Source: Clarkia xantiana subsp. parviflora (lineage: Eukaryota; Streptophyta; Magnoliopsida; Myrtales; Onagraceae). Taken from it: a stretch of 64,000 nt of DNA. How positions within the stretch are numbered: the first letter of the stretch is position 1; each line of letters starts with the position of its first letter. Positions 44,501 through 59,500 of this stretch are shown here, piece after piece. Where the stretch lies: positions 310,001 through 374,000 of the forward strand of contig JAPTYO010000034.1 of assembly GCA_036873135.1 (NCBI GenBank), written 5' to 3'. Below the pieces are notes generated by a model. That model was not told the origin of the DNA and searched no databases. It saw only the letters and a list, made by a program, of their open reading frames with translations. The translations under genes were made by a program, and so were the position numbers.

Positions 44501-47500
44501 ACCATTCCATGGTCATATACGATGAGTAATAGTGCAAATAAAACTGATTTCACAAAAAACAGATGTCCGAGTGAGGTTATATTGAAAAAATGAAAAAATT
44601 GGCTGAAACTGATGAATTTCGCATACTAACCATCACGGAAAATGTGAAGTTTTGAGTCCGAAATGAGAAGTACTTTAAACCATTCCATTGTCATATAGGA
44701 TGAGTAATAGTGCAAATAAAACTGATTTCATAAAAAACAGAGGTCCGAGTGAGGTTATACTAAAAAAATGAAAAAATTGGCCGAAACTTAAGTATTTCGC
44801 AGACTAACCATCACGGAAATATTGTGAAGCTTTGAGTCCGAAATGAGAAGTACTTTAAATCATTCCACGGTCATATACGATGAGTAACAGTGCAAATAAA
44901 ACTTATTTCATAAAAAACAGAGGTCCGAGTGAGGTTATATTGAAAAAAATGAGAAATTGGCCAAACTGAAGAATTTCGCTTACTTACCATCACGGAAAAC
45001 GTGATGCTTTGATTCCGAAATGAGAAATACTTTGAACCATTCCACGGTCATATACGGTGAGTAAGAGTGCAAATAAAACTGATTCCATAAAAAACAAAGG
45101 TCCGAGTGAGGTTATATTGAAAAAATGAGAAAATTGGCCGAAACTGAAGAATTTCGCATACTAACCATCACGGAAAATGTGAAGTTTTGAGTCCGAAATG
45201 AGAAGTACTTTAAACCATTCCATGGTCATATACGATGAGTAATAGTGCAAATAAAACAGATTTCATAAAATCAGAGGTCCGAGTGAGGTTATATTGAAAA
45301 AATGAAAAAATTGGCCGAAACTGAAGAATTTCGCATACTAACCATCACGGAAAATGTGAAGTTTTGAGTCCGAAATGAGAAGTACTTTAAACCATTCCAC
45401 GGTCATATACGATGAGTAAGAGTGCAAATAAAACCGATTTCATCAAAAACAGAGGTCCTAAAAGAGGTTATATTGAAAAAATGATAAAATTTGCCGAAAC
45501 TGAAGAATTTCGCATACTAACCATCACGGAAAATATTGTGAAGCTTTGAGTCTGAAATAAAAAGTACTTTAAAGCATACCACAGTCATATACGATGAGTA
45601 AGAGTGCAAATAAAACATATTTCATAAAAAACAGAGGTCCGAGTGAGGTTATATTGAAAAAATGAGTAAATTGGCCGAAACTGAAGAATTTCGCTTACTT
45701 ACCATCACGGAAAACGTGATGCTTTGATTCCGAAATGAGAAATACTTTGAACCATTCCACGGTCTTATACGATGAGTAAGAGTGCAAATAAATCTGATTT
45801 CATAAAAAACAAAGGTCCGCGTGAGGTTATATTGAAAAAAATTAGAAAATTGGCCAAAACTGATGAATTTCGCATACTAACCATCACGGAAAATGTGAAG
45901 TTTTGAGTCCGAAATGAGAAGTACTTTAAACCATTCCATGGTCATATACGATGAGTAATAGTGCACATAAAACTGATTTCATAAAAAACAGAGGTCCGAG
46001 TGAGGTTATATTGAAAAAATGAAAAAATTGGCCGAAACTGAAGAATTTCGCATACTAACCATCACGGAAAATGTGAAGTTTTGAGTCCGAAATGAGAAGT
46101 ACTTTAAACCATTCCACGGTCATATACGATGATTAAGAGTGCAAATAAAACTGATTTCATCAAAAACAGAGGTCCAAAAAGAGGTTATATTTAAAAAATG
46201 ATAAAATTGGCCGAAACTGAAGAATTTCGCATACTAACCATCACGGAAAATATTGTGAAGCTTTGAGTCCGAAATGAGAAGTACTTTAAACCATTCCACA
46301 GTCATATAGGATGAGTAAGAATGAAAATAAAACTGATTTCATAAAAAACAGAGATCCGAGTGAGGTTATATTGAAAAAATGAAAAAATTGGCCGAAACTT
46401 AAGAATTTCGCATACTAATCATCACGGAAAATGTGAAGTTTTGAGTCCGAAATGAGAAGTACTTCAAACCATTCCATGGTTATATACGATGAGTAATAGT
46501 GCAAATAATACATATTTCATAAAAAACAGAGGTCCGAGTGAGGTTATATTGAAAAAATGAAAAAATTGGCCGAAACTGAAGAATTTCGCATACTAACCAT
46601 CACGGAAAATATTGTGAAGCTTTGAGTCTGAAATGAGAAGTACTTTAAAGCATACCACAGTCATATACGATGAATAAGAGTGCAAATAAAACTGATTTCA
46701 TAAAAAACAGAGGTCCGAGTGAGGTTATATTGAAAAAATGAGTAAATTGGCCGAAACTGAAGAATTTTGCTTACTTACCATCACGGAAAACGTGATGCTT
46801 TGATCCCGAAATGAGAAATACTTTGAACCATTCCACGATCTTATACGATGAGTAAGAGTGCAAATAAATCTGATTTCATAAAAAACAAAGGTCCGAGTGA
46901 GGTTATATTGAAAAAATGAGAAAATTGGCCGAAACTGAAGAATTTCTCATACTAACCATCACGAAAAATGTGAAGTTTTGAGTCTGAAATGAAAAGTACT
47001 TTAAACCATTCCATGGTCATATACGATGAGTAATAGTGCAAATAAAACTGATTTCATAAAAAACAGAGGTCCGAGTGAGGTTATATTGAAAAAATGAAAA
47101 AATTGGCCGAAACTGAAGAATTTCGCATACTAACCATCACGGAAAATGTGAAGTTTTGAGTCCGAATATACGATGATTAAGAGTACAAATAAAACTGATT
47201 TCATCAAAAACAGAGGTCCGAAAAGAGGTTATATTTAAAAAATGATAAAATTGGCCGAACTGAAGAATTTCGCATACTAACCATCACGGAAAATATTGTG
47301 AAGCTTTGAGTCCGAAATGACAAGTACTTTAAACCATTCCACGGTCATATACGATGAGTAAGAATGCAAATAAAACTGATTTCATAAAAAACAGAGGCCC
47401 GAGTGAGGTTATATTGAAAAAATGAAAAATTGGCTGAAACTTAAGAATTTCGCATACTAATCATCACGGAAAATGTGAAGTTTTGAGTCCGAAATGAGAA

Positions 47501-50500
47501 GTACTTTAAACCATTCCCCGGTCATATACGATGAATAAGAGTGCTAATAAAACTGATTTCATAAAAAACAGAGGTCCGAAAAGAGGTTATATTGAAAAAA
47601 ATGAGAAAATTTGCCGAAATTGAAGAATTTCGCATACTAACCATCACGGAAAATGTGAAGTTTTGAGTCCCAAATGAGAAGTACTTAATCCATTCCACGG
47701 TCATATATGATGAGTAAGAGTGCAAATAAAACTGATTTCATAAAAAAAAGGTCCGATTGAGTTTATATTGAAAAAATGAGAAAATTGGCCGAAACTGAAG
47801 AATTTCGCATACTAACCATCACGGAAAATGTGAAGTTTTGAGTCCGAAATGAGAAGTACTTTAAACCATTCCATGGTCATATACGATGAGTAATAGTGCA
47901 AATAAAACTGATTTCGTAAAAAACAGATGTCCGAGTGAGGTTATATTGAAATAATGAAAAAATTGGCTGAAACTGAAGAATTTCATTACGGAAAATGTGA
48001 AGTTTTGAGTCCGAAATGAGAAGTACTTTAAACCATTCCATTGTCATATACGATGAGTAATAGTGCAAATAAAACTGATTTCATAAAAAACTGAGGTCCG
48101 ACTGAGGTTATATTGAAAAAATGAAAAATTGGCCGAAACTTAAGAATTGCGCATACTAACCCATCACGGAAAATGTGAAATTTTGAATCCGAAATGAGAA
48201 GTACTTTAAACCATTCCACGGTCATATACGATGAGTAAGAGTGTAAATAAAACTGATTTCATCAAAATCAGTGGTCCGAAAAGAGGTTATATTGAAAAAA
48301 ATGAGAAAATTGGCCGAAACTGAAGAATTTAGCATACTAACCATCACGGAAATATTGTGAAGCTTTGAGTCCGAAATGAGAAGTAATTTAAAGCATTCCA
48401 CAGTCATATACGATGAATAAGAGTGCAAATAAAACTGATTTCATAAAAAACAGAGGTTCGAGTGATGTTATATTGAAAAAATGAGAAAATTTGCCGAAAC
48501 TGAAGAATTTCGCTTACTACCATCACAGAAAATGTAATGCTTTGATTCCGAAATAAGAAATACTTTGAACCATTCCACGGTCATACACGATGAGTAAGAG
48601 TGTAAATAAAACTTATTTCATAAAAAACAAAGGTCCGAGTGAGGTTATATAGAAAAAATGAAAAAAATGGCCGAAACTGAAGAATTTCGCATATTAATTA
48701 ATCATCACGGAAAATGTGAAGTTTTAAGTCCGAAATGAGAAGTACTTTAAACCATTCCACAGTCATATACGATGAATAAGAGTGCTAATATAACTGATTT
48801 CATCAAAAACAGAGGTCCGAAAAGAGGTTATATTGAAAAAATGAGAAAATTGGCCGTAACTGAAGAATTTCGCATACTAACCATCACGGAAAATGTGAAG
48901 TTTTGAGTCCCAAATGAGAAGTACTTAATCCATTCCACGGTCATATACGATGAGTAAGAGTGCAAATAAAACTGATTTCATAAAAAACAGAGTTCCGATT
49001 GAGTTTATATTGAAAAAATGAGAAAATTGGCCGAAACTGAAGAATTTCGCATACTACATCACTGAAAATGTGAAGTTTTGAGTCCGAAATGAGAAGTACT
49101 TTAAACCATTCCATGGTCATATACGATGAGTAATAGTGCAAATAAAACTGATTTCATAAAAAACAGATGTCCGAGTGAGGTTATATTGAAAAAATGAAAA
49201 AATTGGCTGAAACTGAAGAATTTCGCATACTAACCATCACGGAAAATGTGAAGTTTTGAGTCCGAAATGAGAAGTACTTTAAACCATTCCAGTGTCATCT
49301 AGGATGAGTAATAGTGCAAATAAAACTGATTTCATAAAAAACAGAGGTCTGAGTGAGGTATATTGAAAAAATGAAAAAATTGGCCGAAACTTAAGAATTT
49401 CGCATACTAACCATCACGGAAAATGTGAAGTTTTGAGTCCGAAATGAGAAGTACTTTAAACCATTCCACGGTCATATACGATGAGTAAGAGTGCAAATAA
49501 AACTGATTTCATCAAAATCAGTGGTCCGAAAAGAGGTTATATTGAAAAAATGAGAAAGTTGGCCGAAACTATAGAATTTCGCATACTAACCATCAGGGAA
49601 AATGTGAAGTTTTGAGTCCGAAATGAGGAGTACTTTAAACCATTCCACGGTCATATACGATGATTAAGAGTGCAAATAAAACTGATTTCATAAAAAACAG
49701 AGGTCCGAAAAGAGGTTATATTTAAAAAATAATAAAATTGGCTGAATCTGAAGAATTTCGCATACTAACCATCACAGAAAATATTGTGAAGCTTTGAGTC
49801 CGAAATGAGAAGTACTTTAAACCATTCCATGGTCATATACGATGAGTAATAGTGCAAATAAAACTGATTTCACAAAAAACAGATGTCCGAGTCAGGTTAT
49901 ATTGAAAAAATGAAAAAATTGGCTGAAACTGATGAATTTCGCATACTAACAATCACGGAAAATGTGAAGTTTTGAGTCCGAAATGAGAAGTACTTTAAAC
50001 CATTCCACGGTCATATAGGATGAGTAATAGTGCAAATAAAACTGATTTCATAAAAAACAGAGGTCCGAGTGAGGTTATACTAAAAAATGAAAAAATTGGC
50101 CGAAACTTAAGTATTTCGCAGACTAACCATCACGGAAATATTGTGAAGCTTTGATTCCGAAATGAGAAGTACTTTAAATCATTCCACGGTCATATACGAT
50201 GAGTAACAGTGCAAATAAAACTTATTTCATAAAAAATAGAGGTCCGAGTGAGGTTATATTGAAAAAAATGAGAAATTGGCCAAACTGAAGAATTTCGCTT
50301 ACTTACCATCACGGAAAACGTGATGCTTTGATTCCGAAATGAGAAATACTTTGAACCATTCCACGGTCATATACGATGAGTAAGAGTGCAAATAAAACTG
50401 ATTCCATAAAAAACAAAGGTCCGAGTGAGGTTATATTGAAATAATGAGAAAATTGGCCGAAACTGAAGAATTTCGCATACTAACCATCACGGAAAATGTG

Positions 50501-53500
50501 AAGTTTTGAGTCCGAAATGAGAAGTACTTTAAACCATTCCATGGTCATATACGATGAGTAATAGTGCAAATAAAACAGATTTCATAAAATCAGAGGTCCG
50601 AGTGAGGTTATATTGAAAAAAATGAAAAAATTGGCCGAAACTGAAGAATTTCGCATACTAACCATCACGGAAAATGTGAAGTTTTGAGTCCGAAATGAGA
50701 AGTACTTTAAACCATTCCACGGTCATATACGATGAGTAAGAGTGCAAATAAAACCGATTTCATAAAAAACAGAGGTCCTAAAAGAGGTTATATTGAAAAA
50801 ATGATAAAATTTGCCGAAACTGAAGAATTTCGCATACTAACCATCACGGAAAATGTGAAGTTTTGAGTCCGAAATGAGAAGTACTTTAAACCATTCCAGT
50901 GTCATCTAGGATGAGTAATAGTGCAAATAAAACTGATTTCATAAAAAACAGAGGTCTGAGTGAGGTCATATTGAAAAAATGAAAAAATTGGCCGAAACTT
51001 AAGAATTTCGCATACTAACCATCACGGAAAATGTGAAGTTTTGAGTCCGAAATGAGAAGTACTTTAAACCATTCCACGGTCATATACGATGAGTAAGAGT
51101 GCAAATAAAACTGATTTCATCAAAATCAGTGGTCCGAAAAGAGGTTATATTGAAAAAATGAGAAAGTTGGCCGAAACTATAGAATTTCGCATACTAACCA
51201 TCAGGGAAAATGTGAAGTTTTGAGTCCGAAATGAGAAGTACTTTAAACCATTCCACGGTCATATACGATGATTAAGAGTGCAAATAAAACTGATTTCATA
51301 AAAAACAGAGGTCCGAAAAGAGGTTATATTTAAAAAATAATAAAATTGGCTGAATCTGAAGAATTTCGCATACTAACCATCACAGAAAATATTGTGAAGC
51401 TTTGAGTCCGAAATGATAAGTACTTTAAACCATTCCATGGTCATATACGATGAGTAATAGTGCAAATAAAACTGATTTCACAAAAAACAGATGTCCGAGT
51501 GAGGTTATATTGAAAAAATGAAAAATTGGCCGAAACTGATGAATTTCGCATACTAACAATCACGGAAAATGTGAAGTTTTGAGTCCGAAATGAGAAGTAC
51601 TTTAAACCATTCCATTGTCATATACGATGAGTAATAGTGCAAATAAAACTGATTTCATAAAAAACAGAGGTCCGAGTGAGGTTATACTAAAAAAATGAAA
51701 AAATTGGCCGAAACTTAAGTATTTCGCATACTAACCATCACGGAAATATGTGAAGCTTTGAGTCCGAAATGAGAAGTACTTTAAATCATTCCACGGTCAT
51801 ATACGATGAGTAACAGTGCAAATAAAACTTATTTCATAAAAAACAGAGGTCCGAGTGAGGTTATATTGAAAAAAATGAGAAATTGGCCAAACTGAAGAAT
51901 TTCGCTTACTTACCATCACGGAAAACGTGATGCTTTGATTCCGAAATGAGAAATACTTTGAACCATTCCACGGTCATATACGGTGAGTAAGAGTGCAAAT
52001 AAAACTGATTCCATAAAAAACAAAGGTCCGAGTGAGGTTATATTGAAATAATGAGAAAATTGGCCGAAACTGAAGAATTTCGCATACTAACCATCACGGA
52101 AAATGTGAAGTTTTGAGTCCGAAATGAGAAGTACTTTAAACCATTCCATGGTCATATACGATGAGTAATAGTGCAAATAAAACAGATTTCATAAAATCAG
52201 AGGTCCGAGTGAGGTTATATTGAAAAAAATGAAAAAATTGGCCGAAACTGAAGAATTTCGCATACTAACCATCACGGAAAATGTGAAGTTTTGAGTCCGA
52301 AATGAGAAGTACTTTAAACCATTCCACGGTCATATACGATGAGTAAGAGTGCAAATAAAACCGATTTCATAAAAAACAGAGGTCCTAAAAGAGGTTATAT
52401 TGAAAAAATGATAAAATTTGCCGAAACTGAAGAATTTCGCATACTAACCATCACGGAAAATATTGTGAAGCTTTGAGTCTGAAATGAAAGTACTTTAAAG
52501 CATACCACAGTCATATACGATGAGTAAGAGTGCAAATAAAACTGATTTCATAAAAAACAGAGGTCCGAGTGAGGTTATATTGAAAAAATGAGTAAATTGG
52601 CCGAAACTGAAGAATTTTGCTTACTTACCATCACGGAAAACGTGATGCTTTGATTCCGAAATGAGAAATACTTTGAACCATTCCACGGTCTTATACGATG
52701 AGTAAGAGTGCAAATAAATCTGATTTCATAAAAAACAAAGGTCCGAGTGAGGTTATATTGAAAAAAATTAGAAAATTGGCCAAAACTGATGAATTTCGCA
52801 TACTAACCATCACGGAAAATGTGAAGTTTTGAGTCCGAAATGAGAAGTACTTTAAACCATTCCATGGTCATATACGATGAGTAATAGTGCACATAAAACT
52901 GATTTCATAAAAAACAGAGGTCCGAGTGAGGTTATATTGAAAAAATGAAAAAATTGGCCGAAACTGAAGAATTTCGCATACTAACCATCACGGAAAATGT
53001 GAAGTTTTGAGTCCGAAATGAGAAGTACTTTAAACCATTCCACGGTCATATACGATGATTAAGAGTGCAAATAAAACTGATTTCATCAAAAACAGAGGTC
53101 CAAAAAGAGGTTATATTTAAAAAATGATAAAATTGGCCGAAACTGAAGAATTTCGCATACTAACCATCACGGAAAATATTGTGAAGCTTTGAGTCCGAAA
53201 TGAGAAGTACTTTAAACCATTCCACAGTCATATACGATGAGTAAGAATGAAAATTAAACTGATTTCATAAAAAACAGAGGTCCGAGTGAGGTTATATTGA
53301 AAAAATGAAAAAATTGGCCGAAACTTAAGAATTTCGCATACTAATCATCACGTAAAATGTGAAGTTTTGAGTCCGAAATGAGAAGTACTTTAAACCATTC
53401 CACGGTCATATACAATGAGTAAGAGTGCTAATAAAACTGATTTCATCAAAAACAGAGGTCCGAAAAGAGGTTATATTGAAAAAATGAGAAAATTGGTCGA

Positions 53501-56500
53501 AACTGAAGAATTTCGCATACTAACCATCACGGAAAATGTGAAGTTTTGAGTCCCAAATGAGAAGTACTTAATCCATTCCACGGTCATATACGATGAGTAA
53601 GAGTGCAAATAAAACTGATTTCATAAAAAAAAAGGTCCGATTGAGTTTATATTGAAAAAATGAGAAAATTGGCCGAAACTGAAGAATTTCGCATACTAAC
53701 CATCACGGAAAATGTGAAGTTTGAGTCCGAAATGAGAAGTACTTTAAACCATTCCATGGTCATATACGATAAGTAATAGTGCAAATAAAACTGATTTCGT
53801 AATAAACAGATGTCCGAGTGAGGTTATATTGAAATAATGAAAAAATTGGCTGAAACTGAAGAATTTCATCACGGAAAATGTGAAGTTTTGAGTCCGAAAT
53901 GAGAAGTACTTTAAACCATTCCATTGTCATATACGATGAGTAATAGTGCAAATAAAACTGATTTCATAAAAAACTGAGGTCCGACTGAGGTTATATTGAA
54001 AAAATGAAATAATTGGCCGAAACTTAAGAATTGCGCATACTAACACCATCACGGAAAATGTGAAATTTTGAATCCGAAATGAGAAGTACTTTAAACCATT
54101 CCACGGTCATATACGATGAGTAAGAGTGTAAATAAAACTGATTTCATCAAAATCAGTGGTCCGAAAAGAGGTTATATTGAAAAAAATGAGAAAATTGGCC
54201 GAAACTGAAGAATTTAGCATACTAACCATCACGGAAATATTGTGAAGCTTTGAGTCCGAAATGAGAAGTACTTTAAACCATTCCACGGTCATATACGATG
54301 AGTAAGAGTGCAAATAAAACTTATTTCATAAAAAACAGAGGTCCGAGTGAGGTTATATTGAAATAATGAAAAAATTGTCCGAAACTGAAGAATTTCGCAT
54401 ACTAACCATCACGGAAAATGTGAAGTTTTGAGTCCGAAATGAGAAGTACTTCAAACCATTCCATGGTTATATACGATGAGTAATAGTGCAAATAAAACAG
54501 ATTTCATAAAAAACAGAGATCCGAGTGAGGTTATATTGAAAAAATGAAAAAATTGGCCAAAACTGAAGAATTTCGCATACTAACCATCACGGAAAATATT
54601 GTGAAGCTTTGAGTCTGAAATGAGAAGTACTTTAAAGCATACCACAGTCATATACGATGAATAAGAGTGCAAATAAAACTGATTTCATAAAAAACAGAGG
54701 TCCGAGTGAGGTTATATTAAAAAATGAGTAAATTGGCCGAAACTGAAGAATTTCGCTTACTTACCATCACGGAAAACGTGATGCTTTGATTCCGAAATGA
54801 GATATACTTTGAACCATTCAACGGTCATATACAGTGAGTAAGAGTGCAAATAAAACTGATTTCATAAAAAACAAAGGTCCGAGTGAGGTTATATTGAAAT
54901 AATGAAAAAATTGGCCGAAACTGAAGAATTTCGCATACTAACCATCACGGAAAATGTGAAGTTTTGAGTCCGAAATGAGAAGTACTTCAAACCATTCCAT
55001 GGTTATATACGATGAGTAATAGTGCAAATAATACATTTCATAAAAAACAGAGGTCCGAGTGAGGTTATATTGAAAAAATGAAAAAATTGGCCGAAACTGA
55101 AGAATTTCGCATACTAACCATCACGGAAAATATTGTGAAGCTTTGAGTCTGAAATGAGAAGTACTTTAAAGCATACCACAGTCATATACGATGAATAAGA
55201 GTGCAAATAAAACTGATTTCATAAAAAACAGAGGTCCGAGTGAGGTTATATTGAAAAAATGAGTAAATTGGCCGAAACTGAAGAATTTCGCTTACTTACC
55301 ATCACGGAAAACGTGATGCTTTGATCCCGAAATGAGAATACTTTGAACCATTCCACGATCTTATACGATGAGTAAGAGTGCAAATAAATCTGATTTCATA
55401 AAAAACAAAGGTCCGAGTGAGGTTATATTGAAAAAATGAGAAAATTGGCCGAAACTGAAGAATTTCTCATACTAACCATCACGAAAAATGTGAAGTTTTG
55501 AGTCTGAAATGAAAAGTACTTTAAACCATTCCATGGTCATATACAATGAGTAATAGTGCAAATAAAACTGATTTCATAAAAAACAGAGGTCCGAGTGAGG
55601 TTATATTGAAAAAAAAAAAAATTGGCCGAAACTGAAGAATTTCGCATACTAACCATCACGGAAAATGTGAAGTTTTGAGTCCGAATATACGATGATTAAG
55701 AGTACAAATAAAACTGATTTCATCAAAAACAGAGGTCCGAAAAGAGGTTATATTTAAAAAATGATAAAATTGGCCGAACTGAAGAATTTCGCATACTAAC
55801 CATCACGGAAAATATTGTGAAGCTTTGAGTCCGAAATGAGAAGTACTTTAAACCATTCCACGGTCATATACGATGAGTAAGAATGCAAATAAAACTGATT
55901 TCATAAAAAACAGAGGCCCGAGTGAGGTTATATTGAAAAAATGAAAAATTGGCCGAAACTTAAGAATTTCGCATACTAATCATCACGGAAAATGTGAAGT
56001 TTTGAGTCCGAAATGAGAAGTACTTTAAACCATTCCACGGTCATATACGATGAATAAGAGTGCTAATAAAACTGATTTCATAAAAAACAGAGGTCCGAAA
56101 AGAGGTTATATTGAAAAAAATGAGAAAATTTGCCGAAATTGAAGAATTTCGCATACTTACCATCACGGAAAATGTGAAGTTTTGAGTCCCAAATGAGAAG
56201 TACTTAATCCATTCCACGGTCATATACGATGAGTAAGAGTGAAAATAAAACTGATTTCATAAAAAAATGGTCCGATTGAGTTTATATTGAAAAAATGAGA
56301 AAATTGGCCGAAACTGAAGAATTTCGCATACTAACCATCACGGAAAATGTGAAGTTTTGAGTCCGAAATGAGAAGTACTTTAAACCATTCCATGGTCATA
56401 TACGATGAATAAGAGTGCTAATAAAACTGATTTCATAAAAAACAGAGGTCCGAAAAGAGGTTATATTGAAAAAAATGAGAAAATTTGCCGAAATTGAAGA

Positions 56501-59500
56501 ATTTCGCATACTAACCATCACGGAAAATGTGAAGTTTGAGTCCAAATGAGAAGTACTTCAAACCATTCCATGGTTATATACGATGAGTAATAGTGCAAAT
56601 AATACATATTTCATAAAAAACAGAGGTCCGAGTGAGGTTATATTGAAAAAATGAAAAAATTGGCCGAAACTGAAGAATTTCGCATACTAACCATCACGGA
56701 AAATATTGTGAAGCTTTGAGTCTGAAATGAGAAGCACTTTAAAGCATACCACAGTCATATACGATGAATAAGAGTGCAAATAAAACTGATTTCATAAAAA
56801 ACAGAGGTCCGAGTGAGGTTATATTTGAAAAAATGAGTAAATTGGCCGAAACTGAAGAATTTCGCTTACTTACCATCACGGAAAACGTGATGCTTTGATC
56901 CCGAAATGAGAAATACTTTGAACCATTCCACGATCTTATACGATGAGTAAGAGTGCAAATAAATCTGATTTCATAAAAAACAAAGGTCCGAGTGAGGTTA
57001 TATTGAAAAAATGAGAAAATTGGCCGAAACTGAAGAATTTCTCATACTAACCATCACGAAAAATGTGAAGTTTTGAGTCTGAAATGAAAAGTACTTTAAA
57101 CCATTCCATGGTCATATACGATGAGTAATAGTGCAAATAAAACTGATTTCATAAAAAACAGAGGTCCGAGTGAGGTTATATTGAAAAAATGAAAAAATTG
57201 GCCGAAACTGAAGAATTTCGCATACTAACCATCACGGAAAATGTGAAGTTTTGAGTCCGAATATACGATGATTAAGAGTACAAATAAAACTGATTTCATC
57301 AAAAACAGAGGTCCGAAAAGAGGTTATATTTAAAAAATGATAAAATTGGCCGAACTGAAGAATTTCGCATACTAACCATCACGGAAAATATTGTGAAGCT
57401 TTGAGTCCGAAATGAGAAGTACTTTAAACCATTCCACGGTCATATACGATGAGTAAGAATGCAAATAAAACTGATTTCATAAAAAAACAGAGGCCCGAGT
57501 GAGGTTATATTGAAAAAATGAAAAATTGGCCGAAACTTAAGAATTTCGCATACTAATCATCACGGAAAATGTGAAGTTTTGAGTCCGAAATGAGAAGTAC
57601 TTTAAACCATTCCACGGTCATATACGATGAATAAGAGTGCTAATAAAACTAATTTCATAAAAAACAGAGGTCCGAAAAGAGGTTATATTGAAAAAAATGA
57701 GAAAATTTGCCGAAATTGAAGAATTTCGCATACTAACCATCACGGAAAATGTGAAGTTTTGAGTCCCAAATGAGAAGTACTTAATCCATTCCACGGTCAT
57801 ATACGATGAGTAAGAGTGCAAATAAAACTGATTTCATAAAAAAAATGGTCCGATTGAGTTTATATTGAAAAAATGAGAAAATTGGCCGAAACTGAAGAAT
57901 TTCGCATACTAACCATCACGGAAAATGTGAAGTTTTGAGTCCGAAATGAGAAGTACTTTAAACCATTCCATGGTCATATACGATAAGTAATAGTGCAAAT
58001 AAAACTGATTTCGTAATAAACAGATGTCCGAGTGAGGTTATATTGAAATAATGAAAAATTGGCTGAAACTGAAGAATTTCATCACGGAAAATGTGAAGTT
58101 TTGAGTCCGAAATGAGAAGTACTTTAAACCATTCCATTGTCATATAGGATGAGTAATAGTGCAAATAAAACTGATTTCATAAAAAACTGAGGTCCGACTG
58201 AGGTTATATTGAAAAAATGAAATAATTGGCCGAAACTTAAGAATTGCGCATACTAACACCATCACGGAAAATGTGAAATTTTGAATCCGAAATGAGAAGT
58301 ACTTTAAACCATTCCACGGTCATATACGATGAGTAAGAGTGTAAATAAAACTGATTTCATCAAAATCAGTGGTCCGAAAAGAGGTTATATTGAAAAAAAT
58401 GAGAAAATTGGCCGAAACTGAAGAATTTAGCATACTAACCATCACGGAAATATTGTGAAGCTTTGAGTCCGAAATGAGAAGTAATTTAAAGCATTCCACA
58501 GTCATATACGATGAATAAGAGTGCAAATAAAACTGATTTCATAAAAAACAGAGGTTCGAGTGAGGTTATATTGAAAAAATGAGAAAATTTGCCGAAACTG
58601 AATAATTTCGCTTACCTACCATCACAGAAAATGTGATGCTTTGATTCCGAAATAAGAAATACTTTGAACCATTCCACTGTCATACACGATGAGTAAGAGT
58701 GTAAATAAAACTTATTTCATAAAAAACAAAGGTCCGAGTGAGGTTATATAGAAAAAATGAAAAAAATGGCCGAAACTTAAGAATTTCGCATATTAATTAA
58801 TCATCACGGAAAATGTGAAGTTTTAAGTCCGAAATGAGAAGTACTTTAAACCATTCCACAGTCATATACAATGAATAAGAGTGCTAATATAACTGATTTC
58901 ATAAAAAACAGAGGTCCGAAAAGAGGTTATATTGAAAAAATGAGAAAATTGGCCGTAACTGAAGAATTTCGCATACTAACCATCACGGAAAATGTGATGT
59001 TTGAGTCCAAATGAGAAGTACTTAATCCATTCCACGGTCATATACGATGAGTAAGAGTGCAAATAAAACTGATTTCATCAAAATCAGTGGTCCGAAAAGA
59101 GGTTATATTGAAAAAATGAGAAAGTTGGCCGAAACTATAGAATTTCGCATACTAACCATCAGGGAAAATGTGAAGTTTTGAGTCCGAAATGAGAAGTACT
59201 TTAAACCATTCCACGGTCATATACGATGATTAAGAATGCAAATAAAACTGATTTCATAAAAAACAGAGGTCCGAAAAGAGGTTATATTTAAAAAATAATA
59301 AAATTGGCTGAATCTGAAGAATTTCGCATACTAACCATCACAGAAAATATTGTGAAGCTTTGAGTCCGAAATGAGAAGTACTTTAAACCATTCCATGGTC
59401 ATATACGATGAGTAAGAGTGCAAATAAATCTGATTTCATAAAAAACAAAGGTCCGAGTGAGGTTATATTGAAAAAATGAGAAAATTGGCCGAAACTGAAG

